In this document: positions 1 through 6,834 of the stretch, piece after piece
How positions within the stretch are numbered: position 1 is the first letter of the stretch
Layout of the letters: each line of letters opens with the position of its first letter
Assembly: GCA_030691295.1 (NCBI GenBank)
Contig: JAUYEQ010000006.1
Location: 1 to 8,286, forward strand
Reading direction: 5' to 3'
Source: Bacteroidota bacterium
GTDB lineage: Bacteria; Bacteroidota; Bacteroidia; Bacteroidales; Prolixibacteraceae
Length of the DNA: 8,286 nucleotides
Made by a program: the position numbers and the translations under genes
The notes under the pieces: model-generated
What the model was told of the DNA's origin: nothing
The model's input: only the letters and a program-made list of their open reading frames with translations
The model's database searches: none

Positions 1-824
1 GTTTTTTTGTTTTACTTGGTTTTTCATCATGTAAAACCGCCCGTGTTGCAACTACTTCAAGGCTAAATACTATCAGTGCAAATAAGCTGATAAAGAATAT
101 TGAAAACAATGCCTTCGATTACAAATATTTATCCGTTAAAAGAATCAATTGCCTGTTCGACAATGACAATACCCAGACTTCGTTCAGGGCAACTATTCAG
201 GCTGAAAAAGACAAACAGATAACGGTGATGCTGACCAAAATGAACTTCCCGGTGGCAAGGGTTTGGCTTACACCCGACAGTGTTAAATTCATCAATTATC
301 TTGAGAACAGTTATATGCTGGGCGATTACCGAAACCTCAGCAAAATGCTTGGCATGGAACTGGATTTCCAGACGGTTAATGCCATTATTTCCAACAATGT
401 TTTTTCACTGGACGACGACGATCGCGACTATGAAACCTCCATTGATTCGGGAATGTATGTGCTGCAATCGGTAAAAACCATGGAAGTTCTTAAAACGAAT
501 CAGAAGATGCGCGAAGCGGCCCGGCAGTCAAAAAAGCTGGCGGGGAAAACAACAGTCAAACAAAGCTTGTACATTGATCCGCTGACATATAAACTTCGGA
601 AAATAAGGTTGGATGATGCCGCAAACTCACGGTTTTTAAAGGTCGAATTTTCTGATTTTGTAAATGTTGAAAAGCAATTGTATCCCGGCGACATATTACT
701 TCATTTTCTTAGTCCTGAAAACAATATTCAAATGAGTCTCAAACTGAGCAATTTTTCGACGGAAAAAGAGAACGAAGTTCGTTTTAAAGTACCTGAAAAA
801 TTTACCCAAACCGGTCATGAATAA
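1..824 (+). CDS. DUF4292 family lipoprotein, 5' end outside window
   Basis: The reading frame is open from base 3 with no stop, so the gene begins upstream; the in-frame ATG at 225 is internal. The first visible residues are a hydrophobic stretch (FFVLLGFSSC) that ends in a lipobox-like site with its cysteine codon at 30-32, so only a few N-terminal residues are missing. The mature part, about 263 residues, would be a lipid-anchored envelope protein. Segments such as NAFDYKYLSVKRIN and a later VEFSDFVNVEKQLYPGDI are typical of the Bacteroidota-specific DUF4292 family, whose predicted fold is LolA/LolB-like; no biochemical role is established. The stop at 822-824 lies inside the next gene, whose ATG is at 817 (ATGAATAA overlap), so the two are probably translationally coupled. 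Family assignment is by recognition of conserved segments only. Confidence 0.82.
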   Translation, partial: FFVLLGFSSCKTARVATTSRLNTISANKLIKNIENNAFDYKYLSVKRINCLFDNDNTQTSFRATIQAEKDKQITVMLTKMNFPVARVWLTPDSVKFINYLENSYMLGDYRNLSKMLGMELDFQTVNAIISNNVFSLDDDDRDYETSIDSGMYVLQSVKTMEVLKTNQKMREAARQSKKLAGKTTVKQSLYIDPLTYKLRKIRLDDAANSRFLKVEFSDFVNVEKQLYPGDILLHFLSPENNIQMSLKLSNFSTEKENEVRFKVPEKFTQTGHE

Positions 825-2034
825 AGTTGGCAAATTCTTTCTGTTAATCTTGTTGGTAGTTCTGTCTGTTACTTCATACGGGCAGTCGCTCGACGACTTG
901 CGCAAAAAAAAGGAGAAAACAAACGAGGAAATCAAATACACCAACCGCTTGCTCGAAGAAGCCAAAAAGAATGAAAAGCAAACGCTGAACAAGTATAAAA
1001 TCTTGAACAAGCAGATAGAACTGCGTACCAGCCTTATCACCGGAATTAATTCGGAAGTGGGAGTTCTGGCCGATTTTATCGATCAGAATGCATGGCTGGT
1101 AAGTTCACTGAATGCCGATTTGGAAGAACTGAAAAGGGAATATGCAGGGATGATTCAATTCGCCCAGAGAAATCAGACCAATTACAGCAAGGTGCTTTTT
1201 TTACTGTCTGCCGATAGCTTTAACCAGGCCTACAAACGACTGATGTATTTGAGACAATACGCCGAATACCGTAAAAAACAGGCCGAATTGATTCAATGGC
1301 TTCGGGATCTTGTTCAGGTAAAAGTTAAAAACCTGGAACGTCAGCGTACAGAGAAGGAAACCCTCCTGCAAAGTAAAAAAAGGGAAGCCGACCAGCTAAA
1401 CAAAGAGAAAAAACAACAGGGACAAAACCTTACCAAACTTCAGCAGCAACAAAAAGATTTTCAAAAGAAACTGCGCGAACAACAACGGATTGATGCCCAG
1501 TTGAGCCGTGAAATTCAGAAGATAATTGAAGAAGAAATAAAAAGGGCACAGAAAAAAGCCAAAGACGACGGGAAAACCGGCACGGCCTATGAAATGACAC
1601 CGGAACAAAAGCTGGTTTCAGGACAATTTGAGCAGAACAAACGGCGAATTCCGTGGCCGGTTGAAAGGGGAGTGATTACCGACCGCTTTGGAGTTCATGA
1701 ACATCCGGTACTGAAAAATATTCAGGTTCGAAACAATGGAATTGATATTTCTACCGCACAGGGTTCCACTGCACGATCGGTATTTGCCGGTGAGGTAAGC
1801 CGCGTATTCATGGTTTCCGGCGGAAATACGGCTGTAATTATCCGCCACGGGATTTACCTCACGGTGTATTCCAATCTGGTGAACGTACAGGTTAAATCGG
1901 GCGATAAGGTGAGCGTTAAACAAACCATTGGAACAGTTGCCACCGATAACGAGGACGGCGATAAAACAGTGCTTAAATTCCAAATCTGGAAGGAAAACGT
2001 AAAGCTTAATCCTGAAGAATGGATTGCGAGGTAA
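817..2034 (+). CDS. EnvC-family murein hydrolase activator (degenerate LytM/M23 domain)
   Basis: The 405-residue protein has an N-terminal signal peptide (about residues 1-23, ending YGQ-S), a long charged coiled coil (about 25-250) and a C-terminal LytM/M23 domain (about 278-405). The coiled-coil part contains the conserved EnvC-type segment around SADSFNQAYKRLMYLRQY (131-148). The domain keeps the M23 fold signature (RFGVHEHPV at 290-298, NNGIDI at 306-311), but the zinc ligands are gone: the His of HxGxD is Asn306, the YxHL His is Asn353, and the HLH pair is Val385 and Lys387; only Asp310 remains. This matches EnvC of E. coli, which binds and activates periplasmic N-acetylmuramoyl-L-alanine amidases at the septum instead of cutting peptidoglycan itself. 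The start is fixed by the signal peptide and by the 8-nt overlap with the lipoprotein gene. The partner amidase is not in the window. Confidence 0.9.
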   Translation: MNKVGKFFLLILLVVLSVTSYGQSLDDLRKKKEKTNEEIKYTNRLLEEAKKNEKQTLNKYKILNKQIELRTSLITGINSEVGVLADFIDQNAWLVSSLNADLEELKREYAGMIQFAQRNQTNYSKVLFLLSADSFNQAYKRLMYLRQYAEYRKKQAELIQWLRDLVQVKVKNLERQRTEKETLLQSKKREADQLNKEKKQQGQNLTKLQQQQKDFQKKLREQQRIDAQLSREIQKIIEEEIKRAQKKAKDDGKTGTAYEMTPEQKLVSGQFEQNKRRIPWPVERGVITDRFGVHEHPVLKNIQVRNNGIDISTAQGSTARSVFAGEVSRVFMVSGGNTAVIIRHGIYLTVYSNLVNVQVKSGDKVSVKQTIGTVATDNEDGDKTVLKFQIWKENVKLNPEEWIAR

Positions 2035-2041
2035 TTTTAAT

Positions 2042-3061
2042 CTAATTGGCCGATTCAAACTGTTTCAAAAACCGCACATCGTTTTCGAAGAAATGGCGAA
2101 TGTCTTTGATACCGTATTTCAGCATAGTAATGCGTTCGATGCCCATTCCAAAGGCAAAACCGGTGTATTTTTTACTGTCGATGTTGCAGGCCTCCAAAAC
2201 ATTTGGGTCAACCATTCCGCAGCCCAGAATTTCGAGCCAGCCGGTGTATTTACAGACGTTGCAGCCTTCGCCTCCGCAGATAGAGCAGCTCACATCCATT
2301 TCGGCCGAAGGTTCGGTAAACGGGAAGTAAGACGGACGCAAACGTATTTGCGATTTTTCGCCGAAAAGCTCACGGGCAAAATACAGCAAAGTTTGTTTCA
2401 GGTCGGCAAACGAAACATTTTCGTCCACATACAAACCTTCAATCTGGTGGAAAATGCAATGTGACCGGGCCGAAATGGCTTCATTTCTGAAAACACGTCC
2501 GGGGAAAATTGCACGAATAGGCGGCTGTGTTTTTTCCATCACACGAATTTGAACGCTCGAAGTATGGGTACGTAGCAGCACATCCGGATCTTTTTCGATG
2601 AAAAAAGTATCCTGCATATCGCGGGCCGGGTGTTCGGGCGGGAAATTCAGCGCTGAAAATACATGCCAGTCGTCTTCAATTTCGGGACCTTCGGCAATTG
2701 TAAAACCGAGGCGGGTAAAAATGTCGATCATCTCGTTTTTCACTATTGACAACGGATGGCGGCTTCCGAGTTTCATTGGATCGCCGGGCATGGTCAAATC
2801 GAGGCCTGAAGCGCCCTGATCGGCAGCTTCAAAATTGTCTTTCAGTTCGTTGATTTTGTTGACGGCAAACTCTTTCAAATCGTTGATCGCCTGTCCAACT
2901 TCTTTTTTTATCTCAGCCGGAACATCTTTAAATTCATTAAAAAGCTGACCAACCAGCCCTTTTTTGCTGATATATTTAATTCGTAATTCTTCCACTTCTT
3001 CTTTGGCCGACACCGAAGCTTGTTCAATTTCAGCCTTTAATTGTTTGATTTTTTCTAACAT
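2042..3061 (-). CDS. pheS: Phenylalanine--tRNA ligase alpha subunit
   Basis: This 339-residue protein is the catalytic subunit of the heterotetrameric class II synthetase that charges tRNA-Phe. Residues 1-80 are the N-terminal coiled coil that contacts tRNA. Motif 1 follows RHPL (101-104) through GFTIAEGPEIE; motif 2 is GRVFRNEAISARSHCIFHQIEG (188-209, described by its core FRNE and FHQIEG); motif 3 is GFAFGMGIERITML (301-314). A CxxC-GGEG-CxxC cluster at Cys259, 262, 267 and 270 resembles the probable zinc-binding loop known in Bacillus-type PheS and absent in E. coli. I chose ATG at 3061: an upstream TTG at 3091 would add ten non-conserved residues and overlaps the likely promoter, whereas MLEKIKQL is a typical PheS N terminus and gives the usual length. 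pheT is not adjacent downstream, which is common in this phylum. The gene converges on the EnvC gene with a 7-nt gap. Confidence 0.97.
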   Translation of the reverse strand: MLEKIKQLKAEIEQASVSAKEEVEELRIKYISKKGLVGQLFNEFKDVPAEIKKEVGQAINDLKEFAVNKINELKDNFEAADQGASGLDLTMPGDPMKLGSRHPLSIVKNEMIDIFTRLGFTIAEGPEIEDDWHVFSALNFPPEHPARDMQDTFFIEKDPDVLLRTHTSSVQIRVMEKTQPPIRAIFPGRVFRNEAISARSHCIFHQIEGLYVDENVSFADLKQTLLYFARELFGEKSQIRLRPSYFPFTEPSAEMDVSCSICGGEGCNVCKYTGWLEILGCGMVDPNVLEACNIDSKKYTGFAFGMGIERITMLKYGIKDIRHFFENDVRFLKQFESAN

Positions 3062-3088
3062 TTGATTGATGCTATTGAATTTGAGCGG

Positions 3089-3096
3089 CAAAGATA
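3089..3096 (-). promoter_or_regulatory. Putative -7 box of pheS promoter
   Basis: The minus strand reads TATCTTTG, an exact match to the Bacteroidota sigma-ABfr -7 consensus TAnnTTTG, 27 nt before the pheS ATG. It lies in the 50-nt gap after the preceding PPIase gene. The -33 element is weak (a CTGG about 20 nt upstream). pheS may therefore have its own promoter and also receive readthrough from the PPIase genes. The match is short and could be chance. Confidence 0.45.
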
Positions 3097-3111
3097 ACGA
3101 TTCAGTAATAA

Positions 3112-4428
3112 TTATTCCAGAATCCTGATTTTTTTGACCCGAATGTCTTTTTTAGGCCTGAAGTCGCTTGAAACTTCTACGTTCGAAATTCGGTCAGCGA
3201 TCTCCATTCCTTCCGCCACTTCGCCAAAAATGGTGTAAGTTCCGTCTAAATGAGGCGCACCGCCGATGGTTTTATAAACATTCCGCTGCTCTTCAGTAAA
3301 TGTATGATTGTTTTCTTTTTCGAGTTCATCGAGCTCAATATCATTGTAAATACGGCCGGTAACGATGTAAAACTGCGATCCGTCGGAGCGTTTGCGCATA
3401 TTTTCAGTATCAGGTTTTCGGGGCGAGCCAATTACACCCCGTTTGTGGTACATTCCCGGAACAATGTGCGCAGGCAAAGTATAACCGGGCCCTTTCCAGC
3501 CAACCACATCGTCAGCCGTTGCATACCGGGTATCGGCAGCGCCGCTTTGAACACAAAAACCTTTGATAACGCGGTGGAAAAGTAAATCGTCGAAATAATT
3601 TTCACGCACCAGTTTGATAAAGTTATCGCGGTACTGAGGCGTTTTATCCGACAATTTTATCCTGATATTTCCCAGATCAGTTTCTATCAACAGGCCCTTT
3701 ATTTTGTTGTAGGCCAGCGCTGAATTGTCGGTAGCGGGACTATTCAATTCACTCAAAGGCTGAACATTTCCGGCCTTTTTCAGCAAGTCGGAAATGAATA
3801 TGGAAGGTATCACATAAGTATGTGTATCAAAATCGACAATCTGCATAAATGCCAGACCGATGCATTTCCGGTTGGCATCGAAGACCGGATTTCCGCCACT
3901 TTTTGACCGCAATTGGTTGGTAATCTTGTAAAGTTTCGCACCCAGCATGTTTGAGTAATTTATTACAACTCCTTCGTGTAAAGGCACAACATTCGTCGTT
4001 GGCTTGCTCAGGTAAACGGTTTTTTCTTTATCAGGTAAAATCGAATCCAACAACTCCACCGGAGTTCTTTGAAATCCTTCCATTTTTATCAAAATGAGGT
4101 CGTTAACGCGGTCGAAACCCAAAAAACCGGCCACCTGGTATTTGTTGTTTTCGTCAAATGGTTCGACTGCTGCTTTATTGGCCGATTGGAAATACGACAA
4201 GCGGGTGACAGCAATGTCAGGAGCAATAAAAAATCCCATTCCGCTTTCCAAAATCCGGTTGTTCTCGAAGGTTTCAATGTTGAAAATGGACGAAGAAATT
4301 TCTGCAAAACCAGTGGTCGATTGCTCTTTTTCAATTTCCGCAGATTTTTGAGCTTTTTTATTATCTGACGAACCGCAGCTAATAAGGAAAAACCCAATAA
4401 TCCAAACTATGTTTTTAATGTTTCTCAT
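3112..4428 (-). CDS. Lipoprotein with pseudo-trypsin-like domain fused to cyclophilin-type peptidylprolyl isomerase
   Basis: The 438-residue protein has a lipoprotein signal (MRNIKNIVWIIGFFLISC, lipid-modified Cys18), then two domains. Residues about 45-225 look like a DegP/trypsin-like serine protease: GMGFFI (63-68), DIAVTRLSYF (71-80) where proteases have TNxHV, DRVNDLILIK (106-115) with the Asp equivalent D110, and KSGGNPVFD (176-184) with the nucleophile-equivalent Ser177. The catalytic His is replaced (Ser78 by my alignment), so proteolysis is unlikely. Residues about 243-438 are a cyclophilin domain: FHRVIKGFCVQ (284-294) holds the active-site Arg286, Phe291 and Gln294; SQFYI (351-355) the substrate-pocket Gln352; LDGTYTIFGE (394-403) has Tyr398 where human cyclophilin A has His126. 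The role is probably protein folding at the membrane, with the N-terminal domain possibly binding substrate. Its ATG overlaps the stop of the preceding gene by 1 nt (TAATG), implying coupled translation. Confidence 0.88.
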   Translation of the reverse strand: MRNIKNIVWIIGFFLISCGSSDNKKAQKSAEIEKEQSTTGFAEISSSIFNIETFENNRILESGMGFFIAPDIAVTRLSYFQSANKAAVEPFDENNKYQVAGFLGFDRVNDLILIKMEGFQRTPVELLDSILPDKEKTVYLSKPTTNVVPLHEGVVINYSNMLGAKLYKITNQLRSKSGGNPVFDANRKCIGLAFMQIVDFDTHTYVIPSIFISDLLKKAGNVQPLSELNSPATDNSALAYNKIKGLLIETDLGNIRIKLSDKTPQYRDNFIKLVRENYFDDLLFHRVIKGFCVQSGAADTRYATADDVVGWKGPGYTLPAHIVPGMYHKRGVIGSPRKPDTENMRKRSDGSQFYIVTGRIYNDIELDELEKENNHTFTEEQRNVYKTIGGAPHLDGTYTIFGEVAEGMEIADRISNVEVSSDFRPKKDIRVKKIRILE

Positions 4429-5234
4429 TATTCAAGTATTGTCACATTAATTTTCACATCGGTAAAAGGCCGGTCGTTTTCATCTTTTTTCAGTGCTGCA
4501 ATTTTATCAATCACTTCCAATCCTGAAATGCATTCACCGAAGATGGTATATTTTCCGTCCAAATCAGGATATCCGCCAATGGTGGTATAGGCTTTTCTTT
4601 GTTCTTCATTAAATATCATTTTCCCCGGATGCAACTGATATTCGGTATCAATTTGTCGCTTAACTTCGTCAGCAATTGCCCTGAATTCCTCCACTTTCTT
4701 TTCCAATTTCAGTTTCGCTAATTTTGCTTTTATTTCAGGAGTGAAATATTGTGCATTTATTTTATTCTGAATTGGGCGGTTGACAGCCATCTCAAGCGTA
4801 TCCAATTTTCCGGAGGTAAATACCTGGCCTTTTATGATGAAAAACTGAGAAATATCCGACTGCTTGAACGGATTGACATTATCTGCCTGGCGGGGAGCGC
4901 ACAAAGCACCTTTTTTGTGGAAAAACTGCGGCAAAATTTCGTCATCTACTGTTTTATCGGGATCACCGTAACCAATGCGTTTTCCGGGAGCGGCGTTGCG
5001 CGACGATCTTGATCCACCTTGTATGAGGTAATCCTGAATAACCCGGTAGAAAAGCGTTTGATCGTAATAGCCTTCTTTGGCCAACTGAATAAATGCATCG
5101 CGGTGTTTGGGCGTTTCGTCGTACAACCTGAATTTCATCGTTCCAAGGTTGGTCGAAATCTGCACAATCCGGCTCTGTGCAAAAAGCGGACACATTAAAA
5201 GAACAAAGAAGGCTGTATATACGATTCTTTTCAT
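4428..5234 (-). CDS. Exported cyclophilin-type peptidylprolyl isomerase
   Basis: The 268-residue protein carries a signal peptide (about residues 1-20, ending LFAQ-S). The Cys15 in the leader follows Met, which is not allowed at lipobox -1, so I favour signal peptidase I and a soluble periplasmic product. The cyclophilin core is YRVIQDYLIQGG (63-74) with Arg64 and Gln72; the usual active-site Phe is Tyr69. Other landmarks are SQFFIIKG (129-136) and LDGKYTIFGE (225-234), with Tyr229 in the His126 position of cyclophilin A. Between the SQFF strand and IFNEEQRKAYTTIGG (207-221) sits an extra charged, helix-forming stretch (about 140-205) absent from minimal bacterial cyclophilins. It would catalyse cis-trans isomerisation of Xaa-Pro bonds in envelope proteins. 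It is the middle gene of a three-gene cassette, 15 nt after the previous gene and overlapping the next by 1 nt. Confidence 0.92.
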   Translation of the reverse strand: MKRIVYTAFFVLLMCPLFAQSRIVQISTNLGTMKFRLYDETPKHRDAFIQLAKEGYYDQTLFYRVIQDYLIQGGSRSSRNAAPGKRIGYGDPDKTVDDEILPQFFHKKGALCAPRQADNVNPFKQSDISQFFIIKGQVFTSGKLDTLEMAVNRPIQNKINAQYFTPEIKAKLAKLKLEKKVEEFRAIADEVKRQIDTEYQLHPGKMIFNEEQRKAYTTIGGYPDLDGKYTIFGECISGLEVIDKIAALKKDENDRPFTDVKINVTILE

Positions 5235-5249
5235 TTGGGGTCGGTGGAA

Positions 5250-6071
5250 TTATTTGATCATTTTAATACTGAATTTTATGTCCTTTTGCGGCCGGTTGCT
5301 CTTATCGGTTGGTTGTGCTGCAATGCTGTCGATGACTTCCATTCCTTCAATTATTTCTCCAAAAACGGTGTAGCCATTGTCAAGCGACGGATATCCGCCA
5401 ATGGTAGTGTATGCTTTTTTTTGTTCTTCAGAAAATTGGAGCGAAGGAAATTTTGCGACTTCAGCCGCAACAGTATCGCGAATTGCATTGATTCGCGCGG
5501 TTATTTCGTCTTGTTTTCCCTCAGTACTCAGTTTCCTAAGTTCAGGTTCAATTGCTTTTACCCGCATTTGCATCAAACTCACCTTTCGCGATTCCTCCAT
5601 TTTGGTTTGCATTGAATCAAGCTCACCCGGCCTGAATACTTTCCCCTGAAGGATGTAAAATTGCGAAGCCGACGATCTTTTCTCCGGATTTGCCTGATCT
5701 CCTTTTCGCGCAGCTGCCAGAACGCCCCTTCTATGGAAAAATTTTGGGTTTATTTCAGCAGGAATGGTATAGCCCAAATCGCCACCACCCAACATTTGTC
5801 CGGGAGCAGCATTCTTCGAATTCGGATCGCCGCCTTGCACCATAAAACCCTGTATTACGCGGTGAAGCAGCAAGTCGGTATAAAAACCTTCGCTGGTAAG
5901 TTTTATGAAATTGTCGCGGTGCAGGGGAGTTTCGTTGTAAAGTTTAACTTTAATGGTTCCAAATTCGGTTTCTATTTGCACCATTTTCTCCTCTTTATTG
6001 TTTTCTGCCAGTCCGCACGAAATGTTTACAAACAAACCTGCGGCCACTAAAAATAGAGCTAACTTATTCAT
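5250..6071 (-). CDS. Cyclophilin-type peptidylprolyl isomerase, probable lipoprotein
   Basis: I chose the ATG at 6071 because the encoded N terminus MNKLALFLVAAGLFVNISC is a lipoprotein signal (Cys19); the longer reading to 6110 puts 13 polar residues before it. The -3 residue of the lipobox is Asn, which is not ideal. The 273-residue protein then has a cyclophilin domain from about residue 30: HRVIQGFMVQGG (70-81) with Arg71, Phe76 and Gln79, SQFYILQG (136-143), and YTTIGGYPSLDNGYTVFGE (221-239) with Tyr234 in place of the usual His. This is the most canonical active site of the three tandem paralogues. As in the next gene, a charged helical insertion (about 147-212) lies between the SQFYI and TIGG segments. 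It is the first gene of the cassette on the minus strand. No convincing TAnnTTTG box is visible in the 51-nt gap after the toxin gene, so readthrough from the toxin-antitoxin promoter is possible. Confidence 0.92.
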   Translation of the reverse strand: MNKLALFLVAAGLFVNISCGLAENNKEEKMVQIETEFGTIKVKLYNETPLHRDNFIKLTSEGFYTDLLLHRVIQGFMVQGGDPNSKNAAPGQMLGGGDLGYTIPAEINPKFFHRRGVLAAARKGDQANPEKRSSASQFYILQGKVFRPGELDSMQTKMEESRKVSLMQMRVKAIEPELRKLSTEGKQDEITARINAIRDTVAAEVAKFPSLQFSEEQKKAYTTIGGYPSLDNGYTVFGEIIEGMEVIDSIAAQPTDKSNRPQKDIKFSIKMIK

Positions 6072-6122
6072 TTTAAATATTTTTTGATGTTTGGATAAAC
6101 AGTATAACAACGTATTTTGTAA

Positions 6123-6428
6123 TTACCAGTTTGTTCTTTTATTCCATGTTTTTGTGTCTCGATAGGAAGATATAATTCCAAGAACAACAATCCGTTTTTC
6201 TTTTTCTTCAACTATATAATGGATCATATATGGGAATTTTTCTAAAGGCAAGCAACGTACGCCTTCGTAACGAATTTGAAAGTAAGGATTTTTTCGAATA
6301 GTTTTATATGCCTTTTGAATGCCTAGATAAAATCGTTTTCCAAGTCCTTTGGCTTGTTTGTCATACCATTCAATGCCATTGACTGTATCAATAAGCGCCT
6401 TGTGGGTAATGATGATTTTAAAAACCAT
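6123..6428 (-). CDS. Type II toxin, RelE/ParE family
   Basis: The 101-residue protein matches the compact RelE/ParE fold by pattern: an opening strand (VFKIIITHKA), an amphipathic helix with IEWYDKQAKGLGKRFYLGI (19-37), IRKNPYFQIRYEGVRCLPL (44-62), the typical FPYMIHYIVEE (65-75), and a final strand with VLGIISSYRDTKTWNKR (82-98). The end corresponds to the family's xxRxxxxWxxR tail. RelE members cleave mRNA on the ribosome and ParE members poison gyrase; the sequence alone does not tell which. The ATG at 6428 is chosen because it begins the fold and overlaps the antitoxin gene by 11 nt; a longer reading to 6488 would run deep into the antitoxin gene with unrelated residues. Antitoxin-first order and overlap are typical of such modules. 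A Ser (SSYRD) stands where many relatives have His. Confidence 0.88.
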   Translation of the reverse strand: MVFKIIITHKALIDTVNGIEWYDKQAKGLGKRFYLGIQKAYKTIRKNPYFQIRYEGVRCLPLEKFPYMIHYIVEEKEKRIVVLGIISSYRDTKTWNKRTNW

Positions 6429-6663
6429 ATTTTTCCTCAATTTCTTTTTGAACGTCGTCCCAATCCAGAACTTTGTCTGGGTTGTCATGATAGTTCTTTA
6501 ATCTTTGTCTGACAATTTCTTTTTGCCAATCCGGTACTTCAAATGTATCCTTTTCCTCCTGTTCAATTTCCTTGTATTTATTTTTCAGGTACTTCCAATC
6601 ATTTATAGGGATGAACACTCCTGTTGTTTTTCCTTTGTTATCCGAAATATATTGTAAGTTCAT
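6418..6663 (-). CDS. Type II antitoxin of the RelE/ParE-like pair
   Basis: This 81-residue acidic protein lies just upstream of the toxin and overlaps it by 11 nt, the expected antitoxin position. It has two parts. The N-terminal half (about 1-36, starting MNLQYISDNKGKTTGVFIPI) resembles the short strand-rich N terminus common in Bacteroidota antitoxins. The C-terminal half (about 42-81) contains VPDWQKEIVRQRLKNY, NPDKVLDWDDVQKEI and a final helix, closely recalling the addiction-module component family (PF09720, Unstab_antitox), which wraps and neutralises RelE-like toxins. No helix-turn-helix or ribbon-helix-helix is obvious, so whether it autoregulates its promoter is unclear. The start at ATG 6663 is the only sensible one and lies 38 nt downstream of a good -7 box. 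Confidence 0.85.
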   Translation of the reverse strand: MNLQYISDNKGKTTGVFIPINDWKYLKNKYKEIEQEEKDTFEVPDWQKEIVRQRLKNYHDNPDKVLDWDDVQKEIEEKYGF

Positions 6664-6700
6664 GGCGATCGATATTATTTATTACTATTAGCTTTAGACA

Positions 6701-6708
6701 CAAAAATA
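6701..6708 (-). promoter_or_regulatory. Putative -7 box for the toxin-antitoxin operon
   Basis: The minus strand reads TATTTTTG, matching TAnnTTTG, 37 nt before the antitoxin ATG. The -33 region has only a partial match (CTTTAT about 18 nt upstream). The leader between box and start is very AT-rich. It lies in the 171-nt divergent region shared with the GNAT gene. Confidence 0.45.
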
Positions 6709-6834
6709 CTACAAAATGTTGATAAAGTAATTAATCATCGAATTTCCAATCGGTCAAAAATCCGAACAAAAAATCCTTAATTTGCTTTATCATTTTAGTA
6801 AACACACCTGCACAATTCTCTGGAAATTTGCATC

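Noticed and set aside
225..824. Complete 199-residue gene starting at ATG 225
   Set aside because: The frame is open to the window edge and its upstream part encodes a lipoprotein signal and conserved family sequence, so 225 is an internal Met.
696..1040. Minus-strand open frame over the lipoprotein/EnvC junction
   Set aside because: Phe/Ser/Leu-rich translation is the complement of Lys/Glu-rich coding sequence; both genes underneath are well supported.
2024..2464. Plus-strand open frame opposite pheS
   Set aside because: It lies wholly antisense to a strongly conserved gene and has no recognisable domain; a codon-bias shadow.
3062..3091. Longer pheS starting at TTG 3091
   Set aside because: It adds ten residues not typical of PheS and would overlap the likely -7 box; the ATG at 3061 gives the usual length.
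5235..6050. Plus-strand open frames opposite the first cyclophilin gene
   Set aside because: They are antisense to a clear cyclophilin and show no family pattern or start signal.
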